NCBI RefSeq assembly: GCF_040412425.1
Contig: NC_089749.1
Coordinates: 34,673,070-34,737,069, forward strand
Source: Macrobrachium rosenbergii
Taxonomy: Eukaryota > Arthropoda > Malacostraca > Decapoda > Palaemonidae
Reading direction: 5' to 3'
Length of the DNA: 64,000 nt
The notes beneath the pieces were generated by a model. It worked only from the letters and a program-made list of their open reading frames with translations, was not told where the DNA came from and did no database searches. This document shows positions 34,601 through 46,600 of the stretch, piece after piece (within the stretch, counting starts at the first letter, position 1; each line of letters begins with the position of its first letter). The position numbers and the translations under genes were made by a program.

Positions 34601-37600
34601 CATGTACCCTGCAACTAACCTGTCAGCCGAACACTAGGATGGAATGTAATCCTGCAGATCATATTCATCTCCTTTTACCTTGGGACATTGCCCATAGGTC
34701 CTTGGACTCCTTTTCCTTGGATCCTGTGGTGGATGCTCAACAAGTCATTTAGTTCACCCAGCTCTTGAGGGACAGGTTGTATCTCACCTACAATGTGCCA
34801 CTGCTAGGAGAAGGTGTGTGTGGGTCTGGCATCCTCCCTTTTTCCTGTCTTTCCTCCTCTTCCAGTGGGCAGAGGAACAGTGAATGAGTCGTCACATGCT
34901 GGACTGGCATGCGTGGAGATGATCTAGATGACTGAGTATCCTATCTATAATCTAACTATTTGTATTAGTAGATGCAAATCCTTCCTTCTCTCTAGCAAGG
35001 GAGAGAGGGACTAACTATGAGCAAACCAGTTGGTTATTCTTAGCTTTATAGTCTCCGACACTGTGGGTTCATCCAAACCTTTTTGAATCAAGGATATTAC
35101 ATTCCTTTAATGCAAAATGCCCAGAAGTCTGATGATTAAACATCTCTCTTGTTCAGTAGATCAGAGGTATGGTCTCCTTCCTTTGCTCTTTCATGAACAG
35201 AAGAGAGTACCCAGGTGGGCCAAACTACCAGTCAGTTTAGAGATTCACTCGGAATCCTCCCTCCAAAAGTAAGTCTCCCATATGTAAATCGAAGGTTTGT
35301 ATTCGTGTAGGAACAAGCGACAAATCTTTTGAATAATTTGTATTTTTCCTAACATACAAGCCTGAGGTCTTTACATTAAGGACCCACCTCTTACCACCCC
35401 TCATTCTCTTACCTGGGCCAAAAGTTAAATTGCATAGAACTGAATGTATAGCAACTTGGTGGGCGGTGCTTCCGCCCCTACCATCAGTAACTGTTACCAT
35501 AACCAACCTTGCAAAAGTTAATCCCATATGTAAAGACCTCAGGTTTATATGTTAGGAAAAATACAAATTACTTAAAAAATTTGCCATATTTTGCTGTCTG
35601 TTGTACCTTTGTTGGCACAGAATGTAAAGCTATATAATGGAGAGGTAAGTATTGAGAAAATGCATCTTGAATTATGTATTTATATCATATGAGATTAGCT
35701 GTCATATCAAATTCATTTCATCAGATTTGTAACTATGAATGAGGTGGATCCACTTACTTTTTCACATTTATTGGTGTTTCGTATTGATATTTTAAATTCT
35801 TCCAAGGAAGAAAGGCTTCTCATTTTATTAGCTTAACACAGGATTGTAATGGTTCATCTGTTATGTATAGGAGGCTAATGTTGCTTCTCACCTTCTGCTT
35901 TTCCTCTAGATATGCAATAAAGAATTATCCACTTGTAACTGGACTTGCCAGTTCCCTCTCGGGTGCTTACATCAATAGCTACTACAGGCAAAAGGTCAAG
36001 TTGCGTAGCAGAGTCTTCTTTCCAACAGCCGTTCCTATGATCTTTCTACCAGTTTTTGTGAGCACAATTTTGCATCACCAGGTATGAAAATTCAAGTTAA
36101 TGTATACAGTATTGAAAGTGTATAATTCCAAATATGAATTAAATTTTATTTGTACAGGTACAGTATTCAGTTCTTGTATACTTAGATTCATGCTTACACT
36201 GTAACCATATTCTTAAAAATGCCTTTATTGTAAGTTGACTTTGAAGTTGGAAACAGAATTACAACTCCTGTGTATGGTGGACCCTAGCAAGAAGCAATTG
36301 AACATATTGGTTATAAATTTCATGAACAAGTCAGCCTGAGAATTAATGTCATCTGTCCTGCTTTGATGTGTTGTCCTATAATCATTGATTGCTAGAGAAT
36401 GGTTAGGTGGTAAAGGTGTTTCTTTTTTTTACTCTCAGATCTTGGTCTGATTTTTTTTTTATTTTGCCTTTATGTCATAGAGAATGGTTAGGTAGTAAAT
36501 GTTTCATTTTTTACTCTTGTATTATGGTCAGATTTTTTTCATTCTGCTTTTGTCTCGCTGCTGTCAAAAATGAATGAAACACATGGAATTGATTTTTGTA
36601 TTTCTCATATGAAAATCAATTCCATGTGTTTCACTCATTTTTGACAGCAGTGAGACACAAAAGCAAAATTTTATCAAGTTTTTATTTCCTGAAATTTTAT
36701 AATTTTTGGAAATAAAATCTTTTTCAGGTGATCAGCTCCTTTATCAGTTTTCGAGCACTAACTCGTGTAGTATATTTAAACCACTGAATTTTAGGATTAT
36801 CAAATTTCATAATTAGTCTTTAGGCCAGATTACATGTAATTAATTTTTCAATACCTTTACTAAATACTTAGTGATGGTTGCTTTTGATGTATCTAGCATA
36901 CAGTATATAAAAAAATAAGGCCAGTAAATGAGACTATCCTCTTTTTTTTTAAGGAAGCAGGTCTATTTAACTGGATAAGCTGACACTGAGTTTTATGCAT
37001 TACTTTTGCCCAGTATTGCTCATTATGGCTTACCTTTATCTAATTTTTGGCCAGCAAGTAAAATGAGGATATAATATGCGGTTTTAATTTTATACTTACT
37101 TTCCTCCCCAGTTTGTGCAACGTCCATTAATCCTACAGAAATTTCAGTGTCCAGTGTGTATTGAGTTGAGAGGAGGTGCCATACAGCTATTTGCAGGATT
37201 CATTTATCCAATGGTCTTGGGACCAGTGGTTGCATTCCATGTGAGTAAGGAAGTTAAAGACTTTTTCTCTTTTACTCCCAGATATTAATAACCTCTTGAA
37301 GTCATGAAATAAATTAATATGCAGTACATGTGATCATTCATCCAGTTTAGAAGTTTTCCCAGCCAAACTCTTAATTTAATCACCCTCTTGACTGCTTTTA
37401 TGGTTGCAGCCAGTATTTTCTGGAATCCTGCCGTATTATGTCTCAAGTTAATCAGTAAATATACTGTAGAAAATTTGTATGGCTATGTGACTTTCGTGTT
37501 ATTGTGTACTATAAAATGCAATAGTTATACTACACTGTAATAAGATTTAGGTGACAAATATAAATATAATAGTAAAATATAGATATATCCCTTGGAATGA

Positions 37601-40600
37601 TTGATTTTAATACTTGTCCATTCTACCTATACATGTGTTTGTACTGTACCTATACATGTGTTTGTACTGTAAATACTATGAAAAAAAAGGTTTGCCTATA
37701 CAAAAATGATATGTCAAATGTAGCATAGATTCATGTTAGTGCTCATTACTATAATTTTCTTGGGATTTTACCTTTGTAAGTATTTAGTGCTGTTTTAGTA
37801 TCACTGGAAAATTACTTTTTTTTATCTTATATTACAATGCTAACTTGGCAAAAGGAAACCTGTGAGACTTCAGTTGGGGTATCCCCAATCCTCCCCCCAG
37901 CCAAGTGGCATTCCCAGTACATAGGTAAATCTTCTAAATCCTGTAGGCTGTATGAATTTAAAACATTGGTGGGAAGAGTTGGCACATCTGATGTTATAAT
38001 TTTTTTCAGCGTCAGTGACCCTGGTAGTTGTGACGCCAGATAACCCACAATTAATCAACTTATCATTTTATTGTATTCCTTAATACAAACTTTCACCTTT
38101 TATGTAGGTAATCATCTGTGATAGCTGGAACGGTTCTGTCATTGAAGTATAACAAGGTAGTAAATGATGGCAGTTCAAGTGGTGGTGAGGGATCATGTCA
38201 TCAGGACTTGGGGGTTTGTCTTTTATTCTGCTGGAACAAGAAAACTGATCTTCTGAGGAGACAAGACTTAATGGGGTAGCTGTTGGCATTGGGGAGTAGG
38301 TGCTGACCTTTTTCACTTCCCCTCTCTCAACCCCATCTTTGTTTGCAATTTTGCTTTCCTTCTTATTCCCCTTTATGATGAAATCTTAAATGCTTTAGAA
38401 TCGGGTCACCTCGAACTCTTCTTTACAGTGTTTCAAGGGTAAAGTTGTTGCAGGTAACTTGTGGTGGGTGTGCAACAGGTTCTTCTTGGACAGAAAAGCA
38501 TCTTACCTCAGGTATTGGGAGTGTAAAAGACTGGGATTGAATGGTAGAGTGACTCTTCTCATCTGTCTTCCTTCTTTCGTCCTTCTGCAAGGCAGTATCT
38601 TGCACAAAATATGTACTGGATCAAAGGCAAATGCAGGTAGGCTACCAAGTTGAGCATCCAGTCTTTTCAGAACCTTAATTTTTAAGACAGACTCTCTTCT
38701 TCCCCTGTTTAACTGGAGTGGATGGCAGTAGATCTATAATCTTAACCCTTTGTCTTTATTGCCCAGGTTTTAGCTGCCCTCTAACTTGTGCCACCCCTTG
38801 TAGGGGTTACTCATGGTTTTCTGAAGTTTTCCTGTAAGAGCAAATCTCAGACATCTTACTAGGGCTCAGGGTCTTATTGCTCTATCATCCCTTTGTTCTG
38901 GATGGAGACTCAATTGCCAGTTAGTCGAGAATAAAACTTCCACCTAATGTGTGAATCTACTGCGTAAAAGATGGTTTGTATTTCTGTAGAAACAAATAGC
39001 AAATTTTTAAAAGATTCATATTTTTCTGAGGTATACAAGCCTGATCCTCTTATCATTATCCCTCTTCAGCCACCTTGCTCAATCACTGATACCAAAGGAA
39101 AATGTACTTGGAGATGGCAGGTGAGCTGAGTTGGCGATTTCACCCATTAACTACCTTGTTACTAAGTTTCAACTTTCCCATTCCATACTACTGTTTAAAA
39201 GGCTTCAGTTTGTATACCTAGGAAAAATACACCTTTTATATAAGTAACTTACCAAGTAATTACATAGCTATAGTTTCTAACTTGCGCGGCAGCTTAAATT
39301 CAAAATTCACGGTAGCGCTTCAATTGTTTAGTGTAGGTGACTAGTCATGCCCACTAATGGGTAAAACCGGTTTTTGGTGAAATATTACCTCTGATTTTGA
39401 GTAGCATTCAAGCTTATAGCTTTTAGGATCAGCTTTTTATTGTTCTGTTATTATTGAGGTCTGATTCAAGTTTGCCTTTTTTTTGCTACTGTAGCGGAGT
39501 TGCAACCAAGATTAAACATCTATTCACACTTTTTTCCCTTGCAGAGAACTGAAAAAGTGTAAATGCAGGAATGTAGTGAGGAGAGATTTTGTGCTTAATG
39601 TTTTGGTGGATGAGCTTTAGGAGAGAAGGCGTTCTCGAGAGCCGAGAATCGTGCTCCGAGCTCCCAGCTCGCCTGGTGCTAGTTACAGAGCACCCAGCTC
39701 CCACTCTCTTGTGCCCAGCGCCTGGCACCAACTCTCCCCACATACATTTTTACATAAGTAACTTACCCAGTAATTACTTAGCTAAGAATTTCTACTCGAA
39801 TGGCAGCTTAAATTTTGAAATTCGCAGTAGTGATTCTGTTGTTTTGTGTAGGTGACAAGACCCCACCCACTTTTGGGGTAAGATAGAGGAACAATTAAGC
39901 CAATAGATCAGTTTGTTTCTGCCGCTTATATTGTCCACACACTGTGTTGACTAAGCAGCTTGGTTTTGATAGTTATTGTTTCTTCCCATCCGGTGAAGTA
40001 TTCTTTATATGGTAGGATTTTGGCATTGCTTTTTTTCTCCTGATTTACTTTTTTACTGATTTTGACTTTTAGCTAGTTAGTATGTCAGACACTAGCTCTT
40101 CTAGTTTCTGGTATTGCAGCAAAGTTAATGAAAATAACTTATGACTCTCATACTCTGTGCACAAATTGCAGAGGGCAAGTTTGTACCATTAATTTGACAT
40201 GCGACAAATGCAGGGATTGGGATGAACGTAAATGGAAGACCTTGACTTTTCATTTAAATAAATTAGAGAGAGATCGCAAGAGGAAGACAGCCTTTAAAGC
40301 CGGTGAGAAATTAGCTAGTCAGACGACTCCTAAATCTAATGATGTAAATATTCCTGCTGCATCTCCTCCTGTTATTCCTGTTTCCCCTGTATCAGTCCAT
40401 ACTCCTAGGCCACCTACTCTTGCTCCTGGCTTTCACACTTCCGAGCGTAGTCACTTCGCCAGCATGGAAAATAAATTTGATTAGAAAATCAATATGGTGG
40501 TAGGTATAGTGACTCAGTTAGGGGCATCGATGCATAACCTTATGGATAAGTTCGACAAGAAAAGTGAAAGTGAAGTGTTAGTGGAGGAGGTGGCTGTTTG

Positions 40601-43600
40601 TCCTGCTGATTCTCCTAGGCATCGGTCATTACCATACTCCCCTGAACCAGGGAGGAGGCATACCGTTAGTCCAAGGGAAGTCAGTGGGGTCTGCCCACAA
40701 GCAGTCGCCCCCTCAGACCAGCCTGTTGCATCCCAGGTTGCATCAGGAGACAGCCACTGGAAAAGCGTCTTGGACGTGCATCAGCTCTTGTCTAGTTGGG
40801 GAGATTCTTTGCCGTACAGAAGGCGCCCATGCATTTTCCTGACGAGTCATGCTCCTTGAAGGATCTTCCAAGGATCAAGCTCCTCGACTGCCCAGCAAAA
40901 AGTTGAAGGAGCCTCCCCTCAGTCTTCAGTTTTCTTGCAGTAAGTGGGACAGCCCTGAACTCTTCTCCTCTCCTGGACGCCATGAACAAATGTTTAGTCA
41001 CTCCTGTTCATTTGAGAAGCATCTTCTTTCTGACTCTATGTGTCCTGCTTCTAGTGTGCAATGAAGTTCTTTGTCTGAGCACCGGGATTCGGCCGAGCGC
41101 CCTGTACTTGATGAGCACTTTTCATACGATGAGTGCCCAGTAGGGGCCTAGTGCCTTATATTACCTGAACCCCTGCCTTCGGTTAAACACCTTGACACAG
41201 CTAAGCTTCCTGAAGCACCCGAGCGCCTTGTAGCACCCTAGTTCCCTGACGCATCCACTCGCTCTAGAGCTCCAACACGCCACCGTGCATCTACTCCTCC
41301 ACCTGCTGCAAGTGCCTCAGGGGAACTAGTCAGTATTTTGACGTCAGCTTCTAATCTGCAAGCACCAGCTTTGTCCAGTTTGGCGACATATTGTCAGTCA
41401 GCCTCAGGTTTGGATCCAGCTTTGACTCCTCTTCAACACAACTTGGATAGCATTCTGCAGCTTCTACATAGACCTTCCACTGCTAAGGCACCTCCATCTG
41501 ATGCTCCCTTGTCTCCTGTTTCATTGGAAGAAGAGGATTTCTATAAAGATTCTCCAGCAACTCCTTACACGTCCCTTCTGAGGTTTTTACTTCAGAACTT
41601 CTTGGAGTTCGTCTCTCCCGCGACTCCTTTGCCCCTGGCTTCATCTTTTATGATGAGCAGTCAGCCTTCGGACACTGCTGGACTCCCTAAGTTGGTTCTC
41701 TCGTCCTCACCCAATAAGGCCCTTATTGAAGTGGAGAAGTGGCTTTCCGAGAAGAGGGAGCAGGGAAAGGCTTGCTTTAATGCCTCTCCTTCTCGTTTTT
41801 GTAGGTCTCGCTACTTATCTTATGCTGCTGGAAAAGCTCCTTCCCTGGGAGTGGCTGTCTCCTCCTAGTGGGACTTCTCTGGTCTCATTGACGCGGGCTG
41901 TAGATCCGCTCTTGCATCAGCGAAGGTATTCTTTTTGGCGCAAGAGATGTACCACCTTCTGAAAAGTCTTTTTAAGACTTTTGAAGTCTTAAATTTTATG
42001 GACTGGTGCTTAGATGCTCTTGCCAAGAAAGTTCAGAATCTATTGCTTCCGCCTTATTACACATGGGAACTTCTGGGTTTTCTCTCCTGTGCTGACAAAG
42101 CAGTCAGAGACAGTTCATAGGAGGTTGCTTTGCTATACACAATGGGTGTACTCAAGAAGAGGGAACTATGGGTTTCCTTTATGTTTAAGGGTGTGACAGC
42201 ATCTCAGAAATCAGCGCTTTTATTTTCTCTGCTGGACAAGCATCATCTTTTCCCATAAACAACCGTTAGTGAGATAGCTTCCAGCCTGTACAAGAAGTCT
42301 ACTCAGGATCTTCTTACACAGTCGACGAAGTGACAGAGATTGGACCACAGTATCCAACAGGACATCGTCTCCTCTGCAGTCAACACCCTTTTGTGGGGGC
42401 AGGCAGAGATCTCAATTCAGGTCCAGAGGATCAGTTAGGTTCACACCCCAAACCGTCAGGAAGTTGTCAACTAAACCTTCAGCCCGCAAGTGGGAACCCA
42501 GTCCTCCATGCCCCAGTGGGTGCAAGGCTCCTTCTCTTCTGGGAGAGATGGAGTTCAAGAGGGGCAGACCAGTGGGTAGTCAAAGTGCTTAAGGAGGGAT
42601 ATTTTATCCCCTTCAAGGAGAGGTCTCCCTTGACCAACACTCCCGTCACCTTGACTGCTTACTCCAAAGGATTGGAGAGGTATTCAGCCCTCTCAGAGGA
42701 GGTTTCCTCTGTCATCAGCAAGGCCATAGAACTAGTCAGGAACTCCGAGTTGAAGGGGTTTTACAATCGACTCTTCGTAATGCCCAAGTCTTCAGGGGGG
42801 TGGAGACCAGTGCTCGACATGAGTGCTTTGAATGCCTTCATAGAGAAGATAAAATTCAGTATGGAGACAGCACAGTCAGTTCTTGCAGCCATCTGTCAGG
42901 GGGAGTGGATGGTCTCCCTGGACACGCAGGACACGTATTTTTATATCCCTATTCACGAGGATTCAAGAAAGTACCTCAGGTTTGTCTTCAGGGGCCTAGT
43001 TTATCAGTTCAGAGCACTCTGTTTCGGCCTCTCGACTGCCCCACAAGTTTTTAAGAGGGTACTTGCTCCCCTGGCAGGTTGGCTTCATCTAGCAAGGGAA
43101 AAGATCTTACTCTATTTAGATGACTGGCTACTTCGCTCTCCCACGAGGAAACGATGCATGGAGGACTTACAGAAAATGATTTGCATTACTCAAGATTTAG
43201 GACTTTTATGGAATCTCCAGAAATCACAACTAACTCCCACTCAGAGAATTCTCTATTTGGGGATTCTGATAGACTTGGAGTTTTCAGGCTTCACCGTCCC
43301 CCAAGAGAGTGCAGGACTGTTTAAGTAAGGTCGACCTGTTTCTCGCCCTTCTTTTGTGCACAGCAACTCAGTGGATGAGTCTTCTAGGCACACTGGCATC
43401 ATTGGAGCAGTTTGTAAGACTGGGGAGACTGCACATGAGGCCGCTACAATTTTACCTGAGAGCCTGCTGGGATCGGAAAGTACACCAAGATCTTCACTTC
43501 TTTCCTATCACCGCAGGGATAAAGGGGGACCTGTGTTGGTGGAAGTCCGAAGAAAGATTGATGGAGGGGAAATCTCTTCTCCCAGTGAACCCCGATCTAG

Positions 43601-46600
43601 ACTTCTTTTCCGACGCATCGGATCTGGGTTGGGAGCGCTCCTCGGGAACTGAGAAATCTCGGGAAGGTGGTCCCTTACATCAACCTACGAGAGTTGAAGG
43701 CAGTTCACCTGGGTCTCAGTCATTTTGCAACAGAAGTTTGCAACAAGACGATCACAGTGCCCGCAGAAAACACCACAGCCTTGGCCTACATAAAACATCA
43801 AGGGGAACTCACTCGTTCTCCCTGTGCGAGATAGCAAGAGACCTGTTGTGCTGGGCAGACCAGAACCGAACCAAATTAGTCACAAGATTTATTAAAGGCA
43901 ACTGCAATGTCCTGGCGGATGAACTGAGCTGCTGGAATCAAGTCCTTCCGACAGAATGGACGTTAGACCGTTGGGTTTGCTTGGACCTATGGAGTCTATG
44001 GGGACAACAGACCCTAGACTTGTTTGCAATATCTCAGAGTCACCATGTACCTCTGCTCTGCTCCCCTGTCCCAGACCCTCTCGCATGGGCAACAGATGCG
44101 ATGATTCAAGATTGGTCAAATTTGGACCTTTACGATTTTCTGCCCTTCAGAATGATGAGGGAAGTTCTCAAGAAGTTCCGCTCTCACAGCAATGTAAAGA
44201 TGACTCTGGTGGCACCCTTTTGGCCACAGAAGGAATGGTTCCTAGACCTTCTGGATCTCCTCATAGACTTTCCAAGGCTCCTTCCTGCTATTCCAAGTCT
44301 TCTCAGACAACTGCATTGCAGGACATTCCACCAAGGCCTGTCCACTCTGGCCCTGACAGGCTTTTGACTGTCAGTAGACTTGTCCAAGTGAAAGGATTTT
44401 CACAATCGACAGCGGAGGCCATTGCCAAATGTAGACATGACTCGTCCAGCCAGCTCTACCAGGCAGAGCGGAAGTTTTTTAGGACCTGGTACAGAAGAAA
44501 TGGGGTTACATCTTCTCAGATGTCTATCCCTCAAATAGTGGCTTTTCTTCTGTACTTGAGGACTTCTTTAGGAAGGTCTTCTTCCACTATAAAAGGCTAC
44601 AGACAATGCTCAGCTCTGTTTTCTGTCACAGAGGCCTCGACATTTCTTCCAATCAGGATATTTCAGACCTGATTAAGTTGTTCAGTACCACCAGATCTAG
44701 AAAGGAGGTGAATTTCCCTTGGAATCTAGATATGGTACTTAAGTGGATATTAGGTGAGTGCTTCGAACCTAAGCATTCTTCCTCACTGAGGGATTTAACT
44801 AAGAAAACTGTTTTTCTCGTAGCGCTGGTCACTGTGAAGAGAGTAAGTGAGCTTCAAGTGATCAACAGGAGGATCAGTTTTTCGAACAGAGACACAGTCT
44901 GTTCCTTCTTATTAAGTTTTTTGGTGAAGAACGAGAACCCTTCACATCCTTGGCCTTGTTCTTTCACCATTAAGAGCCTATCTGATATTTTAGGCACAGA
45001 AGAGGAGGAAAGAGTGCTATGCTCAGTGAGAGCTCTCAGGTACTACCTGCACTGAACCCAAAAAATTAGAGGGCAGTTTTCTAATTTGTGGTGCTCGGTT
45101 AAAAATCCCTCAGACTTTTATCTAAAAATGCCATTTCCTTCTTCTTGAGGGATCTTATTATTGAACCTTACTCCCAAGTGGAGGAAAATGACTTGAAAGT
45201 CATGAAAGTTAAAGCTCATGATATAAGAAGGGCAGTTGCTACATCAGCAGCTTTCAAGCACAATCTTTTCTTATCCTCCATTCTTCAGGCAACGTACTGG
45301 AGAAGCAAGTTGGTGTTTGCAATGCACTGTCTGCTGGACGTGGAAAGTGTTTACGAAAACTGCGGTACCCTAGGACCGATGTCCGTAGTTAGCGTAGTGA
45401 TGGGTTAGGAAGTGTAGGAAGTATCCCTTCCTATGTATTTAGCTCTTCGCCTTGTTCTTGGTGTCAAGTTCAGGAGAAGCCTGGAGGGTACAAGAATGGA
45501 GTGCCCAACAGTTTTTAGGTGTTGGGTAGTGGTCATGTTAATTTTTATGGTGTAGGTGATTTTGTTGCTGGTTTTTAATTGTGTTTTGGTACTGTGCCCT
45601 TGACAGGGGCAATTGTCTGAGCTTTGTTCGCCTTCGGTATTGACCTTCATCACAAAGTTCCTGTTATATATTCTGTCAGCCTTCAGTGTACTCTTTCACT
45701 GCAGAATATCCCACTTCCATAGAAACGACTGGCTATACCGCCACGTCTCTACAGGTTGAGATGAGTGCCAACCAGAAGTGGTAATTATCTACGCAGCTCT
45801 CTCACCAGGTGAGGAAACAACAAACATAGTCTTAATGTTAGCCTATTTTAGGTCATTAATTTTTGTGTAGAATGTTATTTTACTGTCCACGATCCCCCAT
45901 CACCTTTTTGTGTGGAATCAGCTAAGTAATTACTGGGTAAGTTACTTAGATAAAAATGACATGTTTATGATAAAATAAAGTTTTATGCTTACCCAGTAAT
46001 TACAGATGGAGCCCACCTTCCTCCCCCATGCATGGACATTTTTGCATAAACAAATTGATCTGTTGGCTTAGTTGTTCCTCTATCTTACCCCAAAAGTGGG
46101 TGGGGTCTTGTCACCTACACAAAACAAAAGAATCACCACCGTGAATTTAAAAATTTAAACTGCCGTTTGAGTAGAAACTATTAGCCAAGTAATTACTGGG
46201 TAAGTATATAAAAACTTTATTTTATCATAAAAATGTAATTTTTCTCTCCTGCTATTAGCCCTCCTACTTTTTATCCACTTGCTCCCACACCTGGCTCCTT
46301 CTCTTCCTTCCTGCGCCATTGCCAGTCTTGTGTGTAGGTTAACAGAAAATTAACCTTGTAACAGTGAAGTGTTGTGCAGTGGAGTAGGCGATTATCCAGC
46401 CTGCCGGTTCTACTAGACCTAAGTCACTGTCAGATCCCCTAAACCTGGGAGGAGGTATACTGAAAGTCCAGTGGAGGCTGGTGGGAATTTTCCCAGGTAG
46501 TTGTCCCCTCAGTCGAACCTGTTGCACATTCTCATGCATCGACAGACATTCTTGATGTAGAGGGGGAGGTGGTTATTCGGCCCGTCGGATCTCCTAGACC

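Larger units (their letters stand above)
36082..37111 (+). other. TMEM126A intron 2
   Basis: Short intron (1,030 bp), donor GTATGA, acceptor CTCCCCAG. It holds a tandem duplication of about 87 bp and a long hairpin (separate entries). Otherwise AT-rich. Confidence 0.75.
39746..46237 (+). mobile_element. DIRS1-like retrotransposon, element 4 (family A), full length, nested in element 5
   Basis: 6.5 kb, with left terminal repeat 39746-39930 and inverse right repeat about 46065-46237, sharing GTGTAGGTGACAAGACCCCA, CCCACTTTTGGGGTAAGATA and GAGGAACAA. It contains gag, RT, RNase H, a methyltransferase-like region and tyrosine recombinase in DIRS order. The internal complementary region is at about 45930-46010. 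The RT has an intact YLDD but frames are broken elsewhere and the recombinase Tyr is Cys. Flanks are CATAC and ATTTTTCTCTCC. Confidence 0.82.
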
